A stretch of 64,000 nucleotides of DNA from Pseudomonas putida (GTDB taxonomy: Bacteria; Pseudomonadota; Gammaproteobacteria; Pseudomonadales; Pseudomonadaceae), in assembly GCF_001636055.1 (NCBI RefSeq), contig NZ_CP011789.1:2232001-2296000 (forward strand), written 5' to 3'. Numbering within the stretch: the stretch's first letter is position 1; the number at the start of each line of letters is the position of its first letter. The position numbers and the translations under genes were made by a program. Below are positions 19,845-27,242 of the stretch, in pieces. The notes beneath the pieces were generated by a model that was not told where the DNA came from, did not search any database, and was given only the letters and a program-made list of their open reading frames with translations.

Positions 19845-20907
19845 CGTGAGTTTCGCCGCGCTCTGCCTGATCGGCGCTGTTGCGCAGGTCGACGGTGGCG
19901 GTTACCGACATGCCTGGGCGAATGCGACCGTGCAAGGGGTTATTGGCTGCAAAGGTCAGCTTGACCGGAATGCGTTGCACCACCTTGGTAAAGTTGCCGG
20001 TGGCATTGTCTGGAGGCAGCAGGCTGAATTGCGCCCCGGATGCGGCGAACAGGCTGTCGACACGGCCTTCGATCGGGGTGTCGGGATAGCTGTCGAAGAT
20101 CAGTTCGGCACGCAGACCCCGATGCATGTTGCCGATCTGGGTTTCCTTGAAGTTGGCCTGCACCCAGATGTCTTCGTCCGGGACGATCGATAGCAGATAG
20201 GCGCCGGCTTGCACCACCTGGCCATTGCGGGCGCTGCGCTGGCCGATGGTGCCACTGATGGGGGCGTGGATTTCACAGCGGGTAAGGTTGAGTTCTGCCT
20301 GTGCCAGATCTGCCCGGGCGTTGGCAATTTGCGCATCGAGGCGCTTGAGCTCGGCCGTCAATGCATCGATCTGCTGGCGCTGGCTCTGCAGGTCGGCCTG
20401 GGCTTTGTCGACTTGGGAGCGGGCGACGTGGTTTTCCGCAGACAGGGTGGTGACTCGCTCCTCCGAGACGAACCCAGGTTTGCGCAGGGCTTCGGCACGA
20501 TTGAGGTCCAGGCGCGAGCGATCAAGGGTGGCCTGGTTGGCGGCCACCTGGGCTCGGCCGGCGGCGATCAAGCTGTCTTGCTGGGTCAGTCGGCTTTGCG
20601 CCTGGACGCGTTCGGCTTCACGCGTAGCCAGTGCCGCGCGGGCACGCTCGACCGCCAGCTGGAAGTCGGCGACCTCCAGGCGGACCAGCAGATCGCCTTG
20701 CGTGACGTGTTGATTGTCCTCTACCAGCACCTCGTCGACCCGCGCACCCAGCTGGCTGGAAATGCGAGTGATCTCACCCTGCACATAGGCATTGTCGGTG
20801 CTCTCGTAGAAACGCCCCTTGAAATACCAGTGGGCGAGAAAGGCGAGGGCGATCAGCACCACCAAGGTGAGAAAGATCAGCAGGCGGCGTTTGAGTTGAG
20901 CAGGCAT
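19834..20907 (-). CDS. EmrA/HlyD-family membrane fusion protein
   Basis: A 357-residue periplasmic adaptor. It has a short cytoplasmic N-terminus (MPAQLKRR), one membrane helix (about residues 9-27), a lipoyl-type half motif (STDNAYVQGEITRISSQLGA, with VEDNQHVTQGDLLVRLE), a coiled-coil hairpin in the middle and a beta-barrel part (GQVVQAGAYLLSIVPDEDIWVQANFKE). It should connect the DHA2 pump to an outer-membrane channel. The frame is open to 21015, but MPAQLKRRLLIFLTL at 20907 is the proper start. It is divergent from gltX, 143 bp away. Confidence 0.9.
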   Translation of the reverse strand: MPAQLKRRLLIFLTLVVLIALAFLAHWYFKGRFYESTDNAYVQGEITRISSQLGARVDEVLVEDNQHVTQGDLLVRLEVADFQLAVERARAALATREAERVQAQSRLTQQDSLIAAGRAQVAANQATLDRSRLDLNRAEALRKPGFVSEERVTTLSAENHVARSQVDKAQADLQSQRQQIDALTAELKRLDAQIANARADLAQAELNLTRCEIHAPISGTIGQRSARNGQVVQAGAYLLSIVPDEDIWVQANFKETQIGNMHRGLRAELIFDSYPDTPIEGRVDSLFAASGAQFSLLPPDNATGNFTKVVQRIPVKLTFAANNPLHGRIRPGMSVTATVDLRNSADQAERGETHDGR

Positions 20908-21050
20908 AGGGACTATCGTTCCAGAAATGTAAGCAAATTTAACAGCTCGGCAATGCACCGTCACAAGTGACGATAGCGCCATTGCTGGAGCCCGATGCCC
21001 GCACCCTGCTAACATCCCGCCTTTGTTTCATCTTTCGTCCGAGACTGTCC

Positions 21051-22532
21051 ATGACCACCGTTCGCACGCGTATCGCGCCATCGCCCACTGGCGACCCCCA
21101 CGTCGGCACTGCCTACATCGCCCTGTTCAACTACTGCTTTGCCAAGCAGCACGGCGGCGAGTTCATCCTGCGCATCGAAGACACCGATCAGTTGCGTTCG
21201 ACCCGCGAGTCGGAACAGCAGATTTTCGATGCCCTGCGCTGGCTCGGTATCGAATGGAATGAAGGTCCGGACGTTGGCGGCCCGCACGGCCCGTACCGCC
21301 AGAGCGAGCGCGGCGAGATCTACGCCAAGTACGCCAAGCAACTGGTCGATGCCGGCCATGCGTTCTATTGCTTCTGCACCGCCGAAGAGCTGGATCAGAT
21401 GCGTGCCGAACAGATGGCCCGTGGCGAAACACCGCGCTATGACGGCCGCGCATTGAAAATGAGCGCCGAGGAAGTGCAGCGTCGACTGGCCGCTGGCGAG
21501 CCCCACGTGATTCGCATGAAAGTGCCGAGCGAAGGTATCTGTGTGGTGCCGGACATGCTGCGTGGCGATGTCGAGATTCCATGGGACCGCATGGACATGC
21601 AGGTTCTGATGAAGAACGATGGCCTGCCGACGTACTTCCTCGCCAACGTGGTCGATGACCACCTGATGGGCATCACCCACGTCTTGCGAGGCGAGGAGTG
21701 GCTGCCGTCGGCGCCGAAGCTGATCAAGCTCTACGAGTACTTTGGCTGGGAGCAGCCCAAGCTGTGCTATATGCCGCTGCTGCGTAACCCGGACAAATCC
21801 AAGCTGTCCAAGCGCAAGAACCCGACCTCGGTCACGTTCTACGAGCGTATGGGCTTCATGCCTGAAGCCATGCTCAACTACCTGGGGCGCATGGGCTGGT
21901 CGATGCCGGATGAGCGCGAGAAGTTCTCCCTGGCAGAAATGGTCGAGCATTTTGACCTGTCGCGTATTTCCCTTGGCGGGCCGATCTTCGACATCGAGAA
22001 GCTGTCCTGGCTCAATGGCCAGTGGCTGCGCGACCTGCCGGTCGAGGAGTTCGCTGCGCGCGTGCAGAAGTGGGCGTTCAACAGCGACTACATGATGAAG
22101 ATCGCACCGCATGTACAGGGTCGTGTCGAAACCTTCAGCCAGATCGCGCCACTGGGCGGGTTCTTCTTCGAGGGCGCCCTCAAGCTCGATGCCAAGCTGT
22201 TCGAGCACAAGAAACTGTCGCCCGATCAGGTGCGTCAGGTCATGCAGTTGATCTTGTGGAAGCTCGAAAGCCTGCGGCAGTGGGAAAAGGAGCGTATTAC
22301 CGGCTGCATCCAGGCGGTGGTCGAGGCCTTGGAGCTGAAGCTGCGTGACGCCATGCCGCTGATGTTCGCCGCAATTTCGGGGCAGGCCAGCTCGGTGTCG
22401 GTGCTCGATGCCATGGAGATTCTCGGCCCCGACCTGACCCGCTACCGTCTGCGCCAGGCGCTGGAACTGCTGGGCGGCGTGTCGAAGAAAGAGAACAAGG
22501 AGTGGGAAAAGCTGCTGGCGAACATCGCCTGA
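21051..22532 (+). CDS. gltX: Glutamate--tRNA ligase
   Basis: A 493-residue class I synthetase that charges tRNA-Glu. The HIGH-type motif is in [18 protein letters not shown] and the KMSKS-type motif in [13 protein letters not shown]. The ATG at 21051 gives the standard start [15 protein letters not shown]; the frame is open further upstream. Three tRNA-Glu genes, its substrate, lie within 1 kb downstream behind a separate promoter. A long palindrome follows the stop by about 20 bp. Confidence 0.97.
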   Translation: MTTVRTRIAPSPTGDPHVGTAYIALFNYCFAKQHGGEFILRIEDTDQLRSTRESEQQIFDALRWLGIEWNEGPDVGGPHGPYRQSERGEIYAKYAKQLVDAGHAFYCFCTAEELDQMRAEQMARGETPRYDGRALKMSAEEVQRRLAAGEPHVIRMKVPSEGICVVPDMLRGDVEIPWDRMDMQVLMKNDGLPTYFLANVVDDHLMGITHVLRGEEWLPSAPKLIKLYEYFGWEQPKLCYMPLLRNPDKSKLSKRKNPTSVTFYERMGFMPEAMLNYLGRMGWSMPDEREKFSLAEMVEHFDLSRISLGGPIFDIEKLSWLNGQWLRDLPVEEFAARVQKWAFNSDYMMKIAPHVQGRVETFSQIAPLGGFFFEGALKLDAKLFEHKKLSPDQVRQVMQLILWKLESLRQWEKERITGCIQAVVEALELKLRDAMPLMFAAISGQASSVSVLDAMEILGPDLTRYRLRQALELLGGVSKKENKEWEKLLANIA

Positions 22533-22549
22533 TTGGCTTATCTCACGCT

Positions 22550-22581
22550 CCTGTGGCAGTGGGCTTGCCCGCTGCCACAGG
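22550..22581. repeat. Extragenic palindrome after gltX, REP-like
   Basis: A near-perfect 32-base palindrome, CCTGTGGCAG at 22550 pairing with CTGCCACAGG ending at 22581, with GGGC-TT-GCCC at its centre. The core GGGCTTGCCCGC is shared with P. putida REP elements, but the flanks differ. With no T-run it may act as a 3'-end stabiliser for the gltX mRNA. Confidence 0.55.
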
Positions 22582-22663
22582 ACCTGGCAATCGCCGGGAG
22601 CAGGGCAGGGCGGTAAGTGATTGTTATCTGTGAAAAAAATTTTTGATATTTTCACGAATTCGT

Positions 22664-22692
22664 TTGACAGTGCTGCAATCCGATCTTAATAT
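22664..22692 (+). promoter_or_regulatory. Sigma-70 promoter of the tRNA-Ala/tRNA-Glu cluster
   Basis: A perfect -35 TTGACA (22664-22669), a 17-bp spacer and a -10 TAATAT (22687-22692), followed by a GC-rich discriminator (GCGCCCC) of the kind that makes stable-RNA promoters sensitive to ppGpp. AT-rich sequence upstream (22630-22660) could act as an UP element. The first tRNA begins about 75 bp downstream. Confidence 0.85.
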
Positions 22693-22767
22693 GCGCCCCG
22701 TCCACAGCGATGAACGAAAATGAAGCACCAGGCACCCAGCCGGTGATTCAGTTCAAAGCGACATTGT

Positions 22768-22843
22768 GGGGCTATAGCTCAGCTGGGAGAGCGCCTGCAT
22801 GGCATGCAGGAGGTCAGCGGTTCGATCCCGCTTAGCTCCACCA
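22768..22843 (+). tRNA. tRNA-Ala (GGC), copy 1
   Basis: 76 nt with acceptor GGGGCTA / TAGCTCC, D-loop AGCTCAGCTGGGAGAGC, anticodon loop ATGGCAT (GGC), T-loop GGTTCGATCCC and encoded CCA. It reads GCC/GCU. It is identical to copies 2 and 3. Confidence 0.97.
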
Positions 22844-22914
22844 AATTCCGCTTCGTGATCAAGGTCGTGAAGCAAGACTGGTCCAGCAACCAGGTCTTGA
22901 AGGTAAGAAGGTTC

Positions 22915-22990
22915 GTCCCCTTCGTCTAGTGGCCTAGGACACCGCCCTTTCACGGCGGTAACAGGGGTTCGAGTCCCCTAGGGGACGCCA
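22915..22990 (+). tRNA. tRNA-Glu (TTC), copy 1
   Basis: 76 nt with acceptor GTCCCCT / AGGGGAC, anticodon loop CTTTCAC (TTC), T-loop GGTTCGAGTCC and encoded CCA. It reads GAA/GAG and is the substrate of the upstream gltX product. It is identical to copies 2 and 3. The 71-bp Ala-Glu spacer differs from that of copies 2 and 3. Confidence 0.97.
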
Positions 22991-23043
22991 GTATTGCACA
23001 AGCGATATTTCATGATGTCGCTGGGCCGAGAGGCTAGAAATCC

Positions 23044-23119
23044 GGGGCTATAGCTCAGCTGGGAGAGCGCCTGCATGGCATGCAGGAGGTCAGCGGTTCG
23101 ATCCCGCTTAGCTCCACCA
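23044..23119 (+). tRNA. tRNA-Ala (GGC), copy 2
   Basis: Same 76-nt sequence as copy 1, anticodon GGC in loop ATGGCAT, CCA encoded. It is followed 42 bp later by tRNA-Glu copy 2 through a spacer almost identical to that between copies 3. Confidence 0.97.
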
Positions 23120-23161
23120 ATTTTGCCGCGGTTCGTGAAAACGGATCGGCACGAAGGTTAC

Positions 23162-23237
23162 GTCCCCTTCGTCTAGTGGCCTAGGACACCGCCCTTTCAC
23201 GGCGGTAACAGGGGTTCGAGTCCCCTAGGGGACGCCA
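23162..23237 (+). tRNA. tRNA-Glu (TTC), copy 2
   Basis: Same 76-nt sequence as copy 1, anticodon TTC. It is followed 25 bp later by a terminator-like hairpin that separates it from the third tRNA pair. Confidence 0.97.
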
Positions 23238-23262
23238 TTTCTTCCCGCGTTTTGCGGGGTTG

Positions 23263-23297
23263 AAAGGCTCATTCGACTGTTGAGTGAGCTTTTTGTT
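23263..23297 (+). terminator. Internal terminator between second and third tRNA pairs
   Basis: GCTCATTC (23267-23274) pairs with GAGTGAGC (23282-23289) with one G-T wobble, then TTTTTGTTTTG. It is a homologue of the final terminator of the cluster, lying before tRNA-Ala copy 3. The third pair must be reached by read-through, as no promoter is seen after it. Confidence 0.7.
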
Positions 23298-23304
23298 TTG
23301 TTTC

Positions 23305-23380
23305 GGGGCTATAGCTCAGCTGGGAGAGCGCCTGCATGGCATGCAGGAGGTCAGCGGTTCGATCCCGCTTAGCTCCACCA
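23305..23380 (+). tRNA. tRNA-Ala (GGC), copy 3
   Basis: Same 76-nt sequence as copies 1 and 2, anticodon GGC, CCA encoded. It lies only 8 bp after the T-run of an internal terminator. Confidence 0.97.
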
Positions 23381-23421
23381 ATCTGCCACGGTTCGTGAAA
23401 ACGGATCGGCACGAAGGTTAC

Positions 23422-23497
23422 GTCCCCTTCGTCTAGTGGCCTAGGACACCGCCCTTTCACGGCGGTAACAGGGGTTCGAGTCCCCTAGGGGACGCCA
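23422..23497 (+). tRNA. tRNA-Glu (TTC), copy 3
   Basis: Same 76-nt sequence as the other two copies, anticodon TTC, CCA encoded. It is the last gene of the cluster, followed by a terminator at 23524. Confidence 0.97.
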
Positions 23498-23523
23498 CTT
23501 TTACCCGTGTTTTACGGGACTTC

Positions 23524-23561
23524 AAAGGCTCATTCGATTATTGAATGGGCCTTTTGTTTTT
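23524..23561 (+). terminator. Final terminator of the tRNA-Ala/Glu cluster
   Basis: AAAGGCTCATTC (23524-23535) pairs with GAATGGGCCTTT (one wobble) and continues into TTTTGTTTTT. Its sequence is clearly related to the internal hairpin at 23263, showing that the Ala-Glu-terminator unit was duplicated as a whole. Confidence 0.85.
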
Positions 23562-23617
23562 CTACCTCCTTAATCTTCCAGGTGCCCGATCAGCGGTACG
23601 CGATTTCGCTTGCCAGA

Positions 23618-23639
23618 AAATATTACATGCGTAATATTT
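23618..23639. promoter_or_regulatory. Palindromic operator upstream of TetR gene
   Basis: A 9-bp perfect inverted repeat, AAATATTAC - ATGC - GTAATATTT, centred 35 bp before the TetR start. AT-rich palindromes of this size just before a TetR gene usually are the autoregulatory operator. No second copy was noticed elsewhere in the window. Confidence 0.65.
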
Positions 23640-23663
23640 CGGTCATCATATTTGGGGGTGCCC

Positions 23664-24203
23664 ATGAACGATAAAAAGACCAGGACTCGCGAGCGTATTC
23701 TCGACGCCGCCTGTAGCGCACTGATCCAGCAGGGGCCAGCCGACCCCAGCGTAGGTCAGGTAATGGCTGCAGCAGGCCTCACCGTCGGAGGCTTCTACGC
23801 CCATTTCGATAGCAAGGATGAATTGATGCTGGCGGCATTCGACCAGTTGCTCGGTGAACGACGGGCCTTGCTTTCGCAGGTCGACCCCAGCCTGTCTGGT
23901 GCTGAGCGTCGTGCGCTGGCAGCGGCTTTCTATCTGTCGCGCAAGCACCGTGATGCCCATGAGCACGCCTGTCCCTTGCCTAATGCTTTGGGTGATATGC
24001 AGCGGTTACCGGCAGCCTTTCGCGAGATGTTGGCCGAACACCTCGAGCTTATGACGGCGCAGATGGTTGATCGTCCCGAGGATATCGACAAGGCGTTCGC
24101 CGACCTCGCCCTGATGGTCGGTGGCCTGGCCCTGGCCCGAGCCCTGGGCGCTACCGAACTTTCCGACCGTATTCTGCGCGCCGCCAAGTCGGCGGTTATC
24201 TGA
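23664..24203 (+). CDS. TetR-family regulator
   Basis: A 179-residue TetR protein. The N-terminal helix-turn-helix is MNDKKTRTRERILDAACSAL followed by QVMAAAGLTVGGFYAHFDSKDELM; the VGGFYAHF form is that of the NemR/AcrR-like group of one-component sensors. The frame opens at 23610 inside the palindrome, but ATG 23664 follows a GGGGGTG site and gives the family N-terminus. It is followed 25 bp later by an alpha/beta hydrolase, a likely target. The inducer is unknown. Confidence 0.88.
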   Translation: MNDKKTRTRERILDAACSALIQQGPADPSVGQVMAAAGLTVGGFYAHFDSKDELMLAAFDQLLGERRALLSQVDPSLSGAERRALAAAFYLSRKHRDAHEHACPLPNALGDMQRLPAAFREMLAEHLELMTAQMVDRPEDIDKAFADLALMVGGLALARALGATELSDRILRAAKSAVI

Positions 24204-24228
24204 GCAACCTCAACTCTGGAGCAAGGCG

Positions 24229-25062
24229 ATGACGACCCTGAGCTGGATTCGCAGCGTCAACGGCACCCTCGGCCATCTGGCCCCCGAGCATGTCGCCGGG
24301 CGCATGCGGCGCGCCTTCATGACGCCGCGTAACCTGCCTGCGCGGCAGTGGGAGTTGCCGCTATTGGCTTCGGCCGAGCGTATCACCCTGCGCTTCGGTC
24401 TTTCGGCCTTGCGCTGGGGCAAGGGGCCGACGGTGCTCCTGATGCACGGCTGGGAAGGGCGGCCCACCCAGTTTGCCGCGCTGATCGAAGCCTTGGTGCA
24501 GGCAGGGCACACGGTCGTGTCCCTGGAGGGGCCAGCCCATGGCCGTTCGCCGGGGCAGCAGGCGCATGTGGTGCTGTTCGCCCGGGCACTGCTTGAAGCC
24601 GCGGCGGAGCTGCCGCCGTTGCGGGCCGTGATCGGTCATTCGATGGGGGGCGCCAGTGTCATGTTGGCCTTGCAGTGGGGCTTGCGTGCCGAGTCGGCGG
24701 TGAGCATTGCGGCACCTGCTCAATTGCTCGGGGTGTTGCGCGGTTTTGCCCGGCGCCTGGGGATGCCCAGGCGGGCGCGTGCAGCCTTCATCCGCCAGGT
24801 CGAGCGTGATGTGGGCGTGCAGATCGATCGGCTGGATGTCAGTGGCTACCAGCTCGAGTTGCCTGGGTTGGTGGTTCATGCAGCCGACGATGCGCTGGTC
24901 GCGGCCAGTGAGGCGCAGCTCATCCACAAGGCCTGGTTCGACAGTCGCCTGTTGCTGCTGGAGGAAGGTGGGCATCAACGGGTGCTGGCTGACCCGCGTC
25001 TGGCCCAGGCTGTGCTCGAGCTGCTGGCGCGTACGTCGCAACCGGCACGGCAAAGCGCCTGA
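24229..25062 (+). CDS. Alpha/beta hydrolase
   Basis: A 277-residue alpha/beta hydrolase. It shows the oxyanion-hole HGWEG segment (near residue 72), the nucleophile elbow GHSMGGAS with Ser138, an acid near Asp220/221 (HAADDALVA) and the catalytic His249 (EEGGHQRVL). No signal peptide, so it is probably cytoplasmic. The substrate cannot be read from the sequence; esterase or thioesterase activity is plausible. It follows the TetR gene by 25 bp and precedes a hotdog thioesterase by 43 bp, suggesting a small regulated operon. Confidence 0.87.
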   Translation: MTTLSWIRSVNGTLGHLAPEHVAGRMRRAFMTPRNLPARQWELPLLASAERITLRFGLSALRWGKGPTVLLMHGWEGRPTQFAALIEALVQAGHTVVSLEGPAHGRSPGQQAHVVLFARALLEAAAELPPLRAVIGHSMGGASVMLALQWGLRAESAVSIAAPAQLLGVLRGFARRLGMPRRARAAFIRQVERDVGVQIDRLDVSGYQLELPGLVVHAADDALVAASEAQLIHKAWFDSRLLLLEEGGHQRVLADPRLAQAVLELLARTSQPARQSA

Positions 25063-25105
25063 GCATCCGTTACACTCTGCCCGTTCACTGACTACAGGAG
25101 CGGGC

Positions 25106-25540
25106 ATGAGCTGGGATCTGGCAGCGCCATTCATCATCGACCTTCGCGTTGGCACCGAGGATATCGACGGCCTCGGTCATGCCAACAACGCTGTCTACGT
25201 CACCTGGCTGGAGCGCTGCGCCTGGCGCCACTCTCAGCGCCTGGGACTGGACCTGGCCGAGTACCGTCGTCTGGACCGGGCAATGGCCGTGGTGCGCCAT
25301 GAGATCGACTACCTGGCAGCGGCGTACGAAGACGACGAGCTGCAATTGGCCACCTGGATCATCGACTGGGATCAGCGCCTGCGCATGACCCGTCGTTTTC
25401 AACTCAAGCGCCCACGTGACGGCGTCACCCTGTTGCGCGCGCAAACCACCTTTGCCTGTATCGAACTGTCCAGCGGCAAGCCCAGGCGGATGCCGGCCGA
25501 GTTCATCGAGGGCTATGGTCCGGCGCTGATCGGCGCCTGA
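25106..25540 (+). CDS. Hotdog-fold acyl-CoA thioesterase (YbgC/4HBT type)
   Basis: A 144-residue hotdog protein. The motif DIDGLGHANNAVYVTWLE (about residues 20-37) is the 4-hydroxybenzoyl-CoA thioesterase signature (the D-x-x-GH-x-NN active-site helix). Such enzymes hydrolyse acyl- or aryl-CoA thioesters. The ATG at 25106 follows an AGGAG site. It probably shares a transcript with the hydrolase upstream. The exact substrate is not predictable. Confidence 0.85.
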   Translation: MSWDLAAPFIIDLRVGTEDIDGLGHANNAVYVTWLERCAWRHSQRLGLDLAEYRRLDRAMAVVRHEIDYLAAAYEDDELQLATWIIDWDQRLRMTRRFQLKRPRDGVTLLRAQTTFACIELSSGKPRRMPAEFIEGYGPALIGA

Positions 25541-25591
25541 TCCACGGGCATTTTTTGCTAGACTGCCGCCTTTTCTCGTCGGGACCCTGAA

Positions 25592-26572
25592 ATGCAAATT
25601 GCCCTGGCCCCCATGGAGGGGCTGGTCGACAACATCCTGCGCGACGTGCTGACCCGCGTCGGGGGTATCGACTGGTGTGTCACCGAGTTCATCCGTGTCT
25701 GTGATCGCCTGCTGCCACCTTCGTCGTTCGACAAGTTGGCACCCGAGTTGCGCAACGGTGCGCGCACGGCTGCCGGCACGCCGATGCGTGTGCAGTTGCT
25801 GGGCTCCGATCCGCTGTGCCTGGCGGACAACGCCGCCCTGGCCTGTGAACTCGGGGCACCGGTAATCGACCTCAACTTCGGCTGCCCGGCCAAGACCGTG
25901 AACAAGTCTCGCGGGGGCGCTGTGCTGCTCAAGGAGCCCGAGCTGCTGCATGCCATCGTTCGTGAAGTTCGACGGGCGGTACCGGCGCAGATCCCGGTGA
26001 CGGCGAAGATGCGTCTGGGCTTCGACAGCCCGGATGGTGCGCTGGAGTGTGGCATCGCGCTGGCCGAAGGTGGGGCGCAGCACTTGGTGGTGCATGCGCG
26101 AACCAAGGTAGAGGGTTACAAGCCGCCGGCTCACTGGGAGTGGGTGGCGCGGGTGCAGGATGTGGTCAAGGTGCCGGTCTTTGCCAATGGCGAGATCTGG
26201 ACCGTCGATGATTGGCGACGCTGCCGCGAAGTCAGCGGCGCCGAAAACATCATGCTCGGGCGCGGGCTGGTGTCGAGGCCGGATCTGGGCTTGCAGATCG
26301 CCGCGGCGCGCGAGGGGCGGGACTACCAGCCGATGGTGTGGGGCGACCTGCTACCGCTGCTGCGCGAGTTCTGGCGCCAGGCGCAGGCCAAACTGTCGCC
26401 GCGCTATGCGCCCGGGCGGATGAAGCAGTGGTTGGCGATGTTGACCCGCAGCTACCCGGAGGCGGTGCTGTTGTTCGCCGAGTTGCGGCGCGAGGATGAT
26501 TGCGCCCGCATCAGCCGGCTGCTGGGTGTCGAGCCAGTGAAACCGGCCTCTTTCACCGAGTGCGTCGCCTGA
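25592..26572 (+). CDS. dusC: tRNA-dihydrouridine(16) synthase DusC
   Basis: A 326-residue flavoenzyme that reduces U16 in the tRNA D-loop. The start [18 protein letters not shown], the catalytic cysteine in [36 protein letters not shown] and the FMN-phosphate region NGEIW are typical of the Dus family. WEW after the HARTK motif and the short length favour DusC over DusA/DusB. It is 51 bp after the thioesterase gene; a TAGACT element in the gap may be its promoter. Confidence 0.9.
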   Translation: MQIALAPMEGLVDNILRDVLTRVGGIDWCVTEFIRVCDRLLPPSSFDKLAPELRNGARTAAGTPMRVQLLGSDPLCLADNAALACELGAPVIDLNFGCPAKTVNKSRGGAVLLKEPELLHAIVREVRRAVPAQIPVTAKMRLGFDSPDGALECGIALAEGGAQHLVVHARTKVEGYKPPAHWEWVARVQDVVKVPVFANGEIWTVDDWRRCREVSGAENIMLGRGLVSRPDLGLQIAAAREGRDYQPMVWGDLLPLLREFWRQAQAKLSPRYAPGRMKQWLAMLTRSYPEAVLLFAELRREDDCARISRLLGVEPVKPASFTECVA

Positions 26573-26618
26573 TGTGCAACTGCGTCGTGCGGGGTGGGAA
26601 GATTTTTTCATGAGAGCC

Positions 26619-26646
26619 CTTGAAAGTCCGTTGCCTGACCCTATCT
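26619..26646 (+). promoter_or_regulatory. Sigma-32 heat-shock promoter for hsp20
   Basis: CTTGAA (26619-26624), a 14-bp spacer and CCCTATCT (26639-26646) match the RpoH consensus CTTGAA-N11-16-CCCCATNT with one mismatch in the -10. It lies about 62 bp before the small heat-shock gene, where a heat-induced promoter is expected. Confidence 0.8.
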
Positions 26647-26708
26647 CTTGAGTACGCGATGCCGAAGTCGGGTCGCGTAGTGACTTACTTGCTGAATCTC
26701 AGGAGTTT

Positions 26709-27158
26709 ATGACCATGACTACTGCTTTCTCCCTCGCACCACTGTTCCGCCATTCCGTAGGTTTCGATCGTTTCAATGACCTGTTCGAATCCGCGGCACG
26801 TAATGAGGCCGGTAGCAGCTACCCGCCCTACAACGTCGAAAAGCATGGCGATGACCACTATCGCATCGTGGTTGCTGCAGCCGGCTTCCAGGAGCAGGAT
26901 CTCGACCTTCAGGTCGAAAAAGGCGTCCTGACCGTTACCGGTGGCAAGCGCGAAAATGGCGCTGCCGAAGTCACCTATCTGCATCAGGGTATCGCCCAGC
27001 GTGCTTTCAAGCTGTCGTTCCGCCTGGCGGATCACATTGAAGTAAAAGCTGCCGGTCTGGCTAACGGCCTGCTCAGCATCGACCTGCTGCGCATCGTGCC
27101 GGAAGAAGCCAAGGCCAAGCGTATTCCGATCAATGGTGAAAAGGCTGCACTGAATTGA
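26709..27158 (+). CDS. ibpA: Small heat-shock protein (Hsp20/IbpA type)
   Basis: A 149-residue Hsp20 chaperone. The N-terminus (FSLAPLFRHSVGFDRFNDLF) and the alpha-crystallin domain (YPPYNVEKHGDDHYRIVVAA, then KGVLTVTGGKRE) match IbpA. A C-terminal IPI motif (RIPINGEKAALN) for oligomer contacts is present. IbpA binds unfolding proteins without ATP and hands them to DnaK/ClpB. The start is ATG 26709, with AGGAG 4 bp upstream; ATG 26715 is an alternative. A near-consensus sigma-32 promoter precedes the gene. Confidence 0.92.
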   Translation: MTMTTAFSLAPLFRHSVGFDRFNDLFESAARNEAGSSYPPYNVEKHGDDHYRIVVAAAGFQEQDLDLQVEKGVLTVTGGKRENGAAEVTYLHQGIAQRAFKLSFRLADHIEVKAAGLANGLLSIDLLRIVPEEAKAKRIPINGEKAALN

Positions 27159-27176
27159 ATGCAGTGAAGTGAATGG

Positions 27177-27199
27177 AAGGGCACCCTAGGGTGCCCTTT
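27177..27199. terminator. Terminator between hsp20 and the GGDEF/EAL gene
   Basis: AAGGGCACCC-TA-GGGTGCCCTT is a perfect 10-bp stem with a 2-base core. T's follow on the plus strand and A's precede, so it can serve both convergent genes. Confidence 0.75.
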
Positions 27200-27242
27200 C
27201 GCATTCATGGGGCACACCCCCTCCCGTAGAGGCAGGGCGCTA

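Noticed and set aside
22753..23460. Short minus-strand frames with the repeated start MKGRCPRPLDEGD across the Ala/Glu tRNAs
   Set aside because: They are the reverse complement of tRNA-Glu and tRNA-Ala sequence; the repetition comes from the tRNA copies.
22768..23497. Regularly repeated units that could suggest a CRISPR array
   Set aside because: The repeats are full tRNA genes with cloverleaf structure and CCA ends; the spacers are not unique sequences of equal length, and no cas genes are present.
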